Shown: one piece after another, positions 20,179-31,007 of the stretch | How the letters are laid out: the number at the start of each line of letters is the position of its first letter | Position numbering within the stretch: position 1 is the stretch's first letter | Source of the DNA: Phytopythium helicoides | Taxonomy: Eukaryota > Oomycota > Peronosporomycetes > Pythiales > Pythiaceae | Assembly (NCBI GenBank): GCA_024867545.1 | Contig: JANFNE010000057.1 | Coordinates: forward strand, 186,001-250,000 | DNA: 64,000 nt | Direction of reading: 5' to 3' | Made by a program: the position numbers and the translations under genes | Notes under the pieces: model-generated | Seen by the model: only the letters and a program-made list of their open reading frames with translations | Database searches by the model: none | What the model was told of the DNA's origin: nothing

Positions 20179-23015
20179 ATGCAACAACATACGTCTCTGG
20201 CTTCAGCACCTGAGTCAATGAAGCAGAAGATCTCGCTCGCCGTGCGGGAGATCATGAAGCCGGCGTTAGTCCGGATGGATCGCAAGTACGCAAACCTGGA
20301 GGAGTTTCCGCTGCTGGATATTGATGGAGATGCTGTCAGAGATCAACAAGACAACTCAGAGGTGTTCTATGCGATCCGAAATGCCCTCAAAAACGCGTTT
20401 CCGAACAAAGAATGGGAGGTATTGAAGATTGCGATGTGGGATGGTCTCGCGATTGTGAAGGCTGTGAGAGGTGCTATCAAGGAAACACCACCAACCACGG
20501 TCATCACTGAACCCACCAAGCAGGTTGAGACCGCGTTCACGACTACTTACATCCCTGGAGCTGACATCAAGTTCGAGCAATACCTCAAAAGGTGCTGCAA
20601 CGAATACCTAGAGACACCCGACTTTTTCATCTCCCCACATGTGACGATCGTGCAAAGTTCCGGCTTCGGGAAGACTCGACTATTAAATGAGCTCGCGAGG
20701 AAATTCAACAAAAATGTGACGATGTCGAGCTCCGATATCGTACTGGCGTCGTTCAAGAATGTCCACACTCAGCTTTGGTTCGACATGCGTCTCTTGTATG
20801 TGTGCGTGCCAACGACATATCGTTCGTTGCGATTTCCCAAAGCTACCCCGAAACTGAGTTCGTTCTTCTTTGATTCAACGGACGGTATCGCAAAACAACT
20901 GGAAAAGGCTTTTGCGTACGCGCTTGAGAACTGGGATACGGTGCAAGACAAGTGGCTCGCACTGTTCGACTGGATGGGCGAAGGCGACTATGAGGTGGCT
21001 ACTGCACTCAATGGCGTGGAAGATACGTCGGTCCTTGCTATTGACAGTGCACAAGACGGTTCCGTGAAGCGAATTCAGGTGCTGGTGCTTGCGTTCGATG
21101 GGGCCAGAGCTTTACTCGCGAATCCAGAGGAGAGAGAGACGAGCAAGATCCAATTGCTGCAGAGGGCCCTGAAAGTGGTCAATAAGACACTGACAGTCAA
21201 AGGCAAGATGATCTTTGGGGTACTCGTGGATGCCAACTCTCGGATCTACGACTTTACTCCACCGCGTGAGAGAGATGATTCGTTCAAGAATCTGATGGTG
21301 TTCCCGCCGTTTGTGCTGACGCAGACGATGGACTTGATGCTTTCTGTTGCGAAGACCACCCACAATGTCGACAACTATAAATCGATGGTTTTGCGGTCAG
21401 TTGATGACTCCAAGACTGCTTGGGAGCTTTTGCTCTCTATGGGTCGTCCCATGTGGTACGCTTTCTTCGTCTTGTGTAAGAAGAGTCACGACGAAAGGCG
21501 CAAAGCAATCTGGTTCGCCGCGGCGAAGTTGTTGTGTGGACTGGACTTGAAATATGATAGGAGCTACGATGCCGGAAATTGTATGGGTGTGTCATCGATG
21601 CTGTGTCGTCTCGGTCTGCGACTGCAACCTAGCCCAGCCTTTGCCTCCCGTGCCGTTGCAGAGTTTATGGCAGTGCTTCACTATGTGAATTACACGAATG
21701 ACGGCCACTTTAGTGGGTACATGACAGAACCCGTGTTGGCGTTTGCAGCTACACATATCTGGTACGTACGGCCCATACCCCGACGGTTCATGGACCAGCC
21801 AGCGCTTCAGAAATATGTTCTCCCCCAGTTCTCCGAGTTGCTAATGCAGGGCTTGATTGATATTGGTGCAATCGGCGAGGTGGTGGCACGCATCATTTTG
21901 CTGTTGGCGATGGACTCGACCATCGCCGATGATGAAATGCATCTCTTTGCGGAAAGGGATAGCCATTTTAGTGGCCAGTGGTGCTCAGTGACGAAATTTC
22001 TGGAGGCTCTGGAGGGTCAAGACATTACGAGCAAAGACGACAACACTCGGGACAAAACTGGGCTAAAGTATCACAATCACGAGATTCTCCGGAGAGTGGA
22101 TACGAGCGACCAGAGTGAGTGTAACCGACGAAGCAAAGGACTCGAAGAAGGACCCCGAGATACAGCGCGCAAAGAGGGCAACAGATGCAACAGATGAGCA
22201 AATGGAGAGTCTCAATAGGTGGAAGGATAGCTGGTCCAACTGGAAAGTCAGCTTCAGCCACTTTGTGGAGCTGAACAATCTACCTACCACGGATACGCTG
22301 TGGTTTCTGCTCGGTCGGCGTGCTGCTGGTGTGCTCCAGTGCAACCAGAAAGGCGCAAATCTGATCATTCCTATATTCCACAAGGCGGATGGCAAGGTGT
22401 CGTTCATTCTCGTTCAGGTCAAGAACAGAGGGTACGACAATGAGTTCCCAGGGTCTGCAATTGATAAACTCCATCCGTCGTTCGTGTTCCAGGATCAAAA
22501 GAAAAGCGAATGCGACGGCAAGTTGTGCGATTTTCCTGCACGTGAGATGATCCGAGTTTACATGAGTCTACGAGAGTGTAATTTGATAAGGCCTGCGAGA
22601 TCGTACCTGATCGACAAGTTTGGATCGACTGGTGTGGAGGATGAGTCGTACACGCTGTGTCTTCGGGGGATGTTTGGGAAGTGGGTCGATAACTTGCCGA
22701 CACAAGCGCTAACGAAGACGCCGACACCGACGCAGATGCAGACGCCGACTCAGGCGCAAATGCAGTTACAGACACTCAAGTACTGGCCCTTCTTGCAGTC
22801 GAATGAGCTGATCGAGCAACTTATTGACCTCGCGAATGCAGCGTTGTGGATGGAATCCCGAGTACAAGATCGATCAGGACATCAAGCGTTGCACTAGAAC
22901 CAGCAGGGTGACGAACGTAATGCCGAGTGAAGAGATTTCGGGAAGTATTCGTCACACTTTGGCACTCATTCCCTACGGCAAGGCAACTAAATCGTCTACG
23001 GCAAAGTCTGCTTGA
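20179..23015 (+). pseudogene. P-loop NTPase plus REase-like protein, Crinkler/CR type, copy 1 (broken)
   Basis: Two frames make up one ancestral gene. The first (20179-22197) carries an N-terminal helical region, a P-loop with SSGFGKTRLL near residue 160, and a long helical remainder. The second (about 22115-22897) carries a small nuclease-like domain with core strand FILVQVKN, the Q-x-K pattern of restriction-endonuclease-fold enzymes. Lesions relative to copy 2: a deletion of about 20 bases in the linker near 22107-22125, a 4-base insertion near 22850, and loss of the Walker B Glu (FDG instead of VDE). The tail continues in another frame to a stop at 23015. NTPase-REase modules of this sort are known from Crinkler-type effectors and related eukaryotic elements. 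It lies between the inverted XPD arms. Confidence 0.75.
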
Positions 23016-23163
23016 TGATGCTGCCATCCGATTTCACGCTTCTTTTAACTACGGACTGGGCGCCACAACTCTCCAGCTATACACAGTCGGTGCGAGGAAT
23101 GTCGTACGTGACACGTGTGTGATAGCAAGTTTGGAATTCGCTTGTGAGCGCTGAAAAATAAAA

Positions 23164-23982
23164 GATTCGGTCGAAAATTCGTTGGCTTTGTTCCGATGTT
23201 TTGTGGCCGTATCCTACTCTCAACGATCGATCGAGTTGAATCAACTGATGTCGATGCCCAGGGACGACGTAGAGTCAACATAAGCGTATTGCAGCACATC
23301 AACTGTGGAGTGGCAACGATGACCATCTAGCGGAGCATGGAAGTCGGTGTTATTATAAGCATGACTTCGCGTTCAGCCTCGAGCTCCTATTGCCTTTTTG
23401 CCTTGATTCTCACCGTCCTCACTGCGCCGTAACCATTGTACCAGGTGCCACCGCCATCGTAGTGTCTCCATCAGCATCCTCGCTTGAGCCCGCCTTGTTC
23501 CCTCCGTGCTGTCCAAGCCACTTTGCAACGCCCTCGCTGTCCAGTAAAATAGACTGCACACCGGCAGCCTCGTCGGCAGGCGGCTGCGCCATGCGAGTAA
23601 GGTACTTCTTGGCCAAGAACACGGCCATATCCACCGACAGATTCAAGTGCGAGTCAACAAGAAATTGTGTAATCCATGGCGGGAGCTTGGATCGCTTGTC
23701 CACTCGGTTGTAGCGTGAGTCCGCGAACACGACGAGCCCGTAGTCCGTCTTGCTTCGCAGGACGCGACCAGCACACTGCGCAGCTTGGCGAAGCGCATCA
23801 AACGTCAAAAAGTCGCCCTCACGGATCTGGTGCGTGTATCGCAAATATTCCAGACGCGCACGCAGCGTGTGCGACAGCGTATACTGGAATGGAATTCCGA
23901 ACAGCAGCACGCAGCGGCCGTAGTGACGGTCGAAATCAATACCTTCAGCCACTTTTCCTCGCGCAATGGAGAGGAACACGGC
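23164..23982. repeat. Inverted duplication arm B (XPD 3' end plus flank)
   Basis: The source arm: last part of the XPD coding region plus about 255 bases of 3' flank. It pairs with 18872-19690. The flank contains a near-palindrome around a CGATCGATCG core (about 23224-23233, mirrored at about 19621-19630). Confidence 0.9.
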
Positions 23983-25833
23983 GCCCCGACCGCAGTCGCA
24001 AGCCTTCTTGTAGTTGTCGAGTGCCAGCGTAGTTTCGACAATGTCCTTCGTCTCGATGAAGATGAGCTTCGAATCCAGTACGCGCTTCAACACGCCCAAC
24101 GAATCCCACTGCGCGACAATCTTCTCCATGTAAAGATACGATGGGAAGAAGCAGACCATGCCGTCAGGTGTGCAAGCCGCCAAATCAAGCAGCAAAGCGC
24201 CATAGTTGCGAACGACCGACAAATCATCACGCAAGTCGAACTTCGTGCTCACAGGCATCTGGTCACTTCCACGAGTGACAACAAGCGGGCAAATACTCGC
24301 CCGGTAGACAGACATGGGGAGCGACTCGCGGACAACCGGGTGGAAGTTTAGCAGCCGCGGGTAGAGATCGATTGGTGAAAGCGTGCCTGACGTGATGACA
24401 ACACTTGCAAAACGCTCAAATACCGGGCGGATCGCAAGTGATGCGTCCAAACAGGCTAGTTGGAGCACTGGATCTGATCCTCCGCCTGGACTTGACGGGT
24501 CGTAAGGCTCTGTGATGAGCATGAACCCATCCGCGTAGGTTGCGACGAGCGTGGCAAAGTCAGCGACGTCCGTCAGCGCAGTATACTCTTCCAAGTTGGT
24601 TATCTCGAGGGTGCGCATAAGCGAAGTGAGGCGAGCATAGCAGAATTTGAGTGGCTTCGCTTCGACAGCAATAGCCTGGCTGAGGTGGTGCAGGAATGCC
24701 TGTGGCGTCTCAGATTCTACCTGGCGTACGCGCAGACGCGTCCGCAAGTATTCGATGAGTCGCCGCAGGAACGCAACGAAGTGCTCTGCGCGACGAATGT
24801 TTCCAGGGATAGCTTCATCTAACACGTCGTCTGGTAGCACCGGGGTGGCGGTCAGGACGTCGTTTCCCGTGTCAATTGGCGCTTGGGTCTGCGGGTTTTC
24901 ATACTGTGGTGCGATGTTCGTCGTTCCACTTGAACGCAGACCATCAACAAGGCGCCGGTATTCTGCATCCAGTCGTGCGCGGTCGTGCTGCTTTATCCGC
25001 GTCACTTGGGTCGAGATGGAGCTGAGGTTCCGCGAGGCTCGGTCGAGCGCGCGCCGATCGAGCGACACGCTCAGCGCTTCAATACACACGTTGTCGATGT
25101 TATGCGCCTCGTCAAACACAATGATGCTCTCTTTCTCGAACGCGCGCGAGACCGTGGCCGACACCTTGGGGTCCAGCATGTACTGGTAGTTGAACACGAC
25201 CACGTCCGCGAAGGTGACGACGTAGCGCGTGAGGAAATAGGGGCACCAGCCGCGCTTGCTGCCCATGTCCTTGAGGTCGTCGACCGAGTAGATGCCCGGC
25301 GGCAGGATGACGTCGTCGCTCTTGCGCGTCTCGTAGTTCTCAAAGAAGGAGCACGTCTCGATGGGGGCCTCCTCTCCAGCCTCTCTCTGCGCCGCGGCCT
25401 TGGCGCGCACCCACGAGGCCGTGAGCTTGCGGCACTGGCTGTCGACGGCCTCACCGTCCGCGTGGGCCATGACCTGCGGCTGCACGCACATGTTCCTCCT
25501 CGAGCTGAGGCAGACAGCCGTGAGCGCGGCGGCCTTTTCTCCATAGTGCTGCTGCCTGTAGGCGATGAGGCGCTTGAGCTCCTCGACACACTTGGCCATC
25601 TCTGGCACCGTGCGCGTGCAGTAGACGAGCTTCCCCGCCGTCGGGTGCGCGTGCTTGTACGCGAGCACGAGCGACAGCAGCGACACGGTCTTGCCCGTGC
25701 CCGTGGGCATCTCGAGCATGCAGTGGCCCTGCGCGTCCAGCGCGCGCTTGAGCTCGCGCATGTAGCTCAGCTGCTCCGCGTACATGCGCTCGTACGGGAA
25801 CAGCACCTCCAGCCCATCAATATCCACGCGCAT
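23419..25833 (-). CDS. ERCC2: TFIIH DNA helicase XPD/ERCC2
   Basis: 804 aa, no intron, from ATG 25833. In order: Walker A MPTGTGKT near residue 37, four Fe-S cluster cysteines (about 116-190, in the RRNMC, SQC, ETC and GWCPYF contexts), DEAH box VFDEAHNID near 234, the Arch-domain region, then helicase motifs V and VI (GKVAEGIDF, QCAGRVLRS). It is a 5'-3' helicase of TFIIH that opens DNA in nucleotide excision repair and supports transcription initiation; it acts in the nucleus. Human XPD is 760 aa, and the extra length is mainly at the C-terminus. The start lies 168 bases from the divergent Trf4-like gene. Its 3' end is duplicated at 18872-19690. Confidence 0.95.
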   Translation of the reverse strand: MRVDIDGLEVLFPYERMYAEQLSYMRELKRALDAQGHCMLEMPTGTGKTVSLLSLVLAYKHAHPTAGKLVYCTRTVPEMAKCVEELKRLIAYRQQHYGEKAAALTAVCLSSRRNMCVQPQVMAHADGEAVDSQCRKLTASWVRAKAAAQREAGEEAPIETCSFFENYETRKSDDVILPPGIYSVDDLKDMGSKRGWCPYFLTRYVVTFADVVVFNYQYMLDPKVSATVSRAFEKESIIVFDEAHNIDNVCIEALSVSLDRRALDRASRNLSSISTQVTRIKQHDRARLDAEYRRLVDGLRSSGTTNIAPQYENPQTQAPIDTGNDVLTATPVLPDDVLDEAIPGNIRRAEHFVAFLRRLIEYLRTRLRVRQVESETPQAFLHHLSQAIAVEAKPLKFCYARLTSLMRTLEITNLEEYTALTDVADFATLVATYADGFMLITEPYDPSSPGGGSDPVLQLACLDASLAIRPVFERFASVVITSGTLSPIDLYPRLLNFHPVVRESLPMSVYRASICPLVVTRGSDQMPVSTKFDLRDDLSVVRNYGALLLDLAACTPDGMVCFFPSYLYMEKIVAQWDSLGVLKRVLDSKLIFIETKDIVETTLALDNYKKACDCGRGAVFLSIARGKVAEGIDFDRHYGRCVLLFGIPFQYTLSHTLRARLEYLRYTHQIREGDFLTFDALRQAAQCAGRVLRSKTDYGLVVFADSRYNRVDKRSKLPPWITQFLVDSHLNLSVDMAVFLAKKYLTRMAQPPADEAAGVQSILLDSEGVAKWLGQHGGNKAGSSEDADGDTTMAVAPGTMVTAQ

Positions 25834-26001
25834 ATTGCCCTGCTTGCTTGCTGCCCAGCACCTGCAGCTTTTCCTGCGCCGACCTGTCGAGGTTTCCCTT
25901 TTTGGCCCGAGATCTTGCGGTTTGTATGTGGGTTGCGCTACCTTCGCGTCACCGGATGCACTTTCCGGTTGAGGAAATTGCACTTTCTCGCGAGGGTGGG
26001 C
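25834..26001. promoter_or_regulatory. Bidirectional promoter of XPD and Trf4-like gene
   Basis: Only 168 bases separate the two divergent ATGs, so both core promoters must lie here or within the coding ends. No TATA box is seen. Confidence 0.5.
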
Positions 26002-28907
26002 ATGGCGGAGGTGGCGACGCGCGGCGGCGGCGGGAATGGCGGGATCCAGGAGGAGATTGGGCCGCGGACGAGCGCGCGGGAAGACGCGGGGGAGCGCGCT
26101 GGTCGATTTGATGCCCGGGACGCTGTGGATCGACGCGGTTTCGAGCGAGAAGAGGCAGAGAAGGAGACTGACAACCCAGACGACGCGGCGCTGAGGAGGA
26201 AGAAGACGCGCGCGGGCCCGCGCAAGCGCCGACCGAAGAAGGGGAGGCAGGTGTCCACGACGTCCGAGGATGGGACGGTCAGTGGCGGAGACGCGCCGGT
26301 TGCGGACGAGCTGCTGCTTCCGGACGTGGTGAGCACGCCGAGGCAGACGCTGTGCCCGACGGCGGCGCCTTTCACGCCGGCCTCGCCGGTCACGAGGCTG
26401 CAGACGCTGCGGTATGCGTCTCCGCCTTCTTCGTCGCCGACGTTTGATGACTACCGACGAACGAGGTCGGAGCCGTTCGACTCCAAGATTCTGACGAGTT
26501 CTGTTGCGGACCGAGAATTCCACTTGGCGCATTTGCCGCCGGGCCTGGCACCTCCTGACTTTCGCAATGCATACCTACTGCGGTCGTACCAGTTTGCCTC
26601 GATTGCTGCTATACCAGGGATGAGTCTCAGACCTCCGACTGATGAGGATAATGAGCGACGAGAGCGCGAGTTTTGGACGCAGTGGGTGATCGAGGCGGCC
26701 GAGAAGGAACGCACACGGCGGCTGAACTTGCTGCGCCAGTTGCAGATTGAAGAGGAAGAAGAGATTCGACGCCGGAGGCAGTGGGCTATTGAAGCTATAG
26801 AGAAAGAGCAGGAGGCCATGATGCGCGAAATGTTTTTGGACAACATGAAGAACACACAGTGGTTCCAGACAACGATTTCGCGCTTCTCGAAGGACTACGA
26901 GGTCGTATGTCCTAACAGTTGGTTCGGCTGCACGTTCAGCTGCATGCTTAAGGACCTGGAGCTGCACCTGGAAAATTGCGTGTATCGTCAAGTGCCAGAT
27001 ACGCTGGATCAAGTTGGAGAAGAGTTTGCGGACGTAGACTTCTACTCGTATGATGTTGTATGCCCCAACGCAGTGCTCGGCTGCAAAGAAATTTGTTCCC
27101 GTGAAAACCTGGCTCAGCATCTTGCAACGTGCCCAGTGAACGGCATCTCCCGAGAAAAAGAGTGGGAGGAGCGGCTAGAGTGGAGGAGGAACGTCATTCT
27201 CGCCAGCGAGAAAGAGCGTGAGCGTCGTATGCACGAGCAGTCGGATTCAAGCAACGCAGAGCTGTCATTTGGACACCTCCAGCGATTGTATGAAGAGCAG
27301 ACTGCCATGCTGCAGGTTGTTTTGCATGATGAAATCGTCGACTTTTACAACCAGGCACAGCAGGAAGCCCATGCCCAGCAAAAATGGGTGGATTTTGCCA
27401 TTCGAAGAGTCAAGGAAGAATTGACTACACTGTGGGGAGACACAACCCAAGTGGAAGGCTATGGTTCCTTCACGACAGAGCTGTATGGTGCAGCAAGCGA
27501 TGTTGACCTTGTAGTCTTTGGCGTCACCGATACCCATCACATGAGCTGTCAAAAATGTGTCAGCATGCTGGCCGATCACCTTCAGACTGGAAGCTTATCT
27601 TCCGAGTTCGTCGAGATTAGTGCACTTACGAGGGCATCCATTCCTCTCCTCAAGGTCGTAGTCGTTGTGTCTGAGTCTGGTACCACTGTTCGAATCCCCT
27701 TCGACATTACATTTGATGAACCTGAAGGCATTTGGCACAATGGTGTTGCAAGTGCTGCGCTCATCAACACCCTAGCCACGCACTTTTACGGCGTTCGCGA
27801 GCTGGCAATGGTCTTGAAGCATTTTCTTGTCAAACGGCGCCTCAATGATCCCTACGTTGGAGGACTATCTTCGTATGGTTTGTTACTGATGATTTTACAC
27901 ATTCTTCAAGAGCAGTCGGCGTTGATCTCAAATTGTAACGACCCGAGATTTCAACACTTCTTCAAGTGAAGACAATGCTGCCAATGCTGCTGTGGTGAGA
28001 TTGAACAGCCGACAGAAAGCTCTCGGAGGTGCTGTTCAGCGATACAAAGGGCGAGAAGATCGCGCGCGAGATAATCAGGCAGAGCATTGCCAAGCAGCAA
28101 AAGCGCCAGCAGCAAGAAGGAGATGGGTCATCGGGAAGACCTGCAACTCGTCGCAAACGGCCAGTCCTACCTACGCTGCTGACTGGAACCGATGATGACC
28201 ACGAGAGCAAACCATTCTTACTCGGCAAGTTGCTCATGGACTTCCTGCACTTCTATGGGAATGACTTTCGGCAGAATGTGGACCAAGTATGCGTCCTGAA
28301 CCGAGAAGATGTGAGTGATCCGGTGGTGTTGGAGATGACTACGGCTGCTCCTACGCCAACAGGGGTACGGTCATTGCATGCATCACCCTCCCACGGGTCA
28401 ATTCCAGCAATGGCATCATCCCCAACTACCCAAGCTGCACATCGATCTCCCGTTTTCATGCAGCTCTCGCTGCCAGCTCATATTACCGACTCACCACCAG
28501 TGTCATCTGCTCTTCTTTCACAAGATGGTGTACTCGTAATTCATGACCCGCTGCAACTCAACAACAATGTGGGCAAGTCATGCTATCGTGTCAGCCAGGT
28601 GTTTCGTGAGTTTTCTGATTTCCTGAGCTTCCTCACTGCTCTAATTGTGCGAGGCAGCGTCATGACGACGGGGAAGAAAGACACCGCAACGAGTTGTGCA
28701 GCTAGCGTGGCGTCCTCATCTACTGATGGCCCTAGCACTGGTACCTTGGAATCAAAGTCAGGACAGCACACTACTTCGGATACGCTGCGCTCTCCTCCAG
28801 CATCTACTACATTTAAATGCCGAATCCTCATGTCCGTATTTGATATGAAGGCGCGCGAAAAACGTTCCAGCCTAGACTTTTCCGAACGCCCTAAGGAAGG
28901 TGGTTGA
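26002..28907 (+). CDS. Trf4/Cid1-type noncanonical poly(A) polymerase with TRAF-type zinc fingers
   Basis: Two exons, 26002-27965 and 28016-28907, give 951 aa. The 50-nt intron (donor GTGAAG, acceptor CCGACAG) restores frame across an otherwise fatal TGA. Residues 1-140 are basic and disordered; about 210-290 are charged helices. Two TRAF/Sina-like zinc fingers (CPNxxxGC...C...HL..C) lie near 300-330 and 350-380. The nucleotidyltransferase core starts near 487 with GS and the SDVDL Asp pair, with the third Asp in RIPFDITF. The PAP-associated domain has LLxDFLHFYG and the NNVG signature. Trf4-type enzymes add oligo(A) tails to nuclear RNAs for decay or processing. A long Ser/Thr-rich insert splits the PAP-associated domain. 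The 3' end lies 39 bases from dihydroorotase. Confidence 0.85.
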
Positions 28908-28946
28908 AGAGGAGATTGGGAACCAATCCCAGCACGAAGCTCTCCT

Positions 28947-30150
28947 CTACTGCTCGAGCAGCTTCCACTGCATGGTCTCGCCAGCCTTGAGCGGAACCAG
29001 TTTGCCAGAATCAAACTCGTATCCGTCGGGAACGGTCCACTCGCGGCGCTCCAGAACGGTCTCGCCCTGGTTGCGCGGTAGGCCGTAAAAGTCGGCGCCA
29101 TTCTCGCACGCAAACGCACGCAAGAGGTCGATCTTGCCGATGCTGTCGAACGCCTCCGCGTACAGTTCAAGCGCCGCGTGAGCCGAGTAGATGCCTGCGC
29201 AGCCGCACGACGACTCTTTCTTGCTCGCGACGTGCGGTGCGCTGTCGGTGCCGAGGAAGAACTTCTTACTGCCGCTCGCCACAGCAGCCAGCAGTGCCTG
29301 ACGGTGCGTCTCGCGCTTGAGCACGGGCAGGCAGTACTTATGGGGACGCAGACCTCCCTGGAAGATGACTGCGAAAATGGGCAATAGCCGAGAAAGTCGG
29401 CGTCAGAACCACGAAGCATGCAGAAGGAATGATGCAGAACTCACCGTTGCGGTTGTACAGCAGGTGCTGCGGGGTGATGGTGGCGGCGACGTTGTCGGGC
29501 GAGCGCGCGACGAACTCTGCAGCGTCCTTGGTCGTGATGTGCTCCATGACGACCTTGAGGCTGGGGAAGCGCGCGACGAGCGGCTCCAGCACCGCCTTGA
29601 TGAACTCTGCCTCGCGATCGAAGATGTCGATGGCCTGGTCCGTGACCTCTCCATGCACAAGCAGCGGCATGCCGACATCGGCCATGGCCTCGAGCGCCGG
29701 GTAAACCTTGTCGATGGCCGTGACGCCAGAGTCCGAGTTCGTGGTCGCTCCCGCTGGTCACAACGTTAGGTCAGCACGCTGTCAAGACCCCACAGATCAA
29801 GCAGCAAAGGAGGACCCACCAGGGTAGAGCTTGACGGCCACGACCTTGCCACTCGCGTGTGCGCGGCGAATCTCCTCAGGCGTGGTGCCGTCCGTCATGT
29901 AGAGCGTCATGAGCGGCTGGAAGCACTCGCGGCGCTCGGCCGGCACGTGCGCGAGGATGCGCTCGCGGTAGGCCAGCGCCTGCGCCGTGGTCGTCACGGG
30001 CGGCACCAGGTTGGGCATGACGACGCAGCGTGCAAACTGCGCCGACACGTGCGCGGCCGTGAGCGCCAGCGCCGCGTCGCCATCGCGCAGGTGGTGGTGC
30101 AGGTCATCGGGCCGCGCATTCCAGCGGAGCTGCGTAGGGGGCGACGCCAT
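28947..30150 (-). CDS. pyrC: Dihydroorotase (PyrC/URA4 type)
   Basis: Three exons, 30150-29820, 29753-29445 and 29368-28947, encode 353 aa, close to the 348 of E. coli PyrC. The introns (66 and 76 nt) have donors GTGGGT and GTGAGT, acceptors ACCAG and CGCAG, and join [13 protein letters not shown] and LLYNRNVIFQGG in frame as in the family. Zinc and catalytic residues are present: the HxH in [10 protein letters not shown] near residue 13, the carboxylated Lys in VKLYP, His in LLVHGE and in EHITT, and Asp in FLGTDSAPH. It closes carbamoyl-aspartate to dihydroorotate in pyrimidine synthesis, as a stand-alone enzyme rather than part of CAD. Probably cytosolic. Confidence 0.94.
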
Positions 30151-31007
30151 CGTTGAGAACGGCGAGCGGGGAGACAGCAGGCGAGGTGACAATCGGCGCA
30201 TGCGGCGGCGACTTGGCGGGTGGATATGAGACGCCTCAGGTGGCACACATAAAGTTGAAGCTCGCGAGGATCTCGGGAGGTGAAAGGCATGGAGCAGTGG
30301 AGTGTGCGTTGGCCAGTGCATGGACCTGGCAACGGAGATCACAAACGACTCGAGTTCTCTGGCTTCAGGGCGCTGTAGAGCCATTTGCCGAAGCGCTAGT
30401 GTGTGCATTTGTCGAGCATATATCCAAGCATCGCTTCTCGGAATGAAAAGCCAAGAAGCAAGCGAGATGCCATCGTCACTAACATTTTTCGATGGTTTGC
30501 CTTCAGGAACTTGCGCCTCAGATGTCCTTGAATGGCCGGGGTACCCGGCATTGGCGCTGTGGTAGATGGCCACAAAAACCTCCACTTCTACATTCACCTT
30601 TCTCATCACAACGATCGACATAAACTCTCACTCCACCGGAAAACGTGGAAAAGGAGACGTGAAACTAAATAAACCTGTTGTTACGGTACTGCCCAATTGA
30701 CAAGCTGGCAGCGCAGTTCATCAGCTTCAAGCGGGGTTGCGCGATGCCCTCCCCAGCGATGACAACAGCACTGCATTGACACTTCATATTGCTTGTTGAA
30801 GATGCCATAGGAAGGATCTCCAGAGCTCCATCATGAGCCTCGGCAAGCTAGTAAAGCGGCCTTTGCCGCTCTGCCTGCATACACGTAAACGGTCATGATG
30901 AGACAATAGCATGTTTTGAATTGTCAAGCGCCCACTCGCTCTCGAACGGCAACGAACGAAAGCGGCTGCCGACCCTGATCTCCATACTCACAGTGTTATT
31001 TGCCACC
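30151..31007. other. Intergenic between dihydroorotase and Fanzor gene
   Basis: About 860 bases that should contain the dihydroorotase promoter and the left flank of the Fanzor insertion. I could not identify a transposon end, target-site duplication or second transposase gene here. Confidence 0.35.

Noticed and set aside
21772..21815. Possible intron with GTACGT donor in NTPase/REase copy 1
   Set aside because: No acceptor restores frame, and copies 2 and 3 do not support an intron there; the stretch is coding in copy 1.
22107..22165. GTGAGT in the copy 1 linker as an intron donor that would repair the frame
   Set aside because: Copy 2 has extra coding sequence at this exact place, so a deletion explains the frame change more simply.
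18872..23982. Inverted XPD arms as terminal inverted repeats of a DNA transposon
   Set aside because: The arms are host-gene sequence continuous with intact XPD on one side and there is no target duplication, so a segmental inverted duplication fits better.
24985..26001. Upstream extension of the Trf4-like open frame across XPD
   Set aside because: It overlaps XPD coding sequence on the other strand and is not family-like; ATG 26002 is the sensible start.
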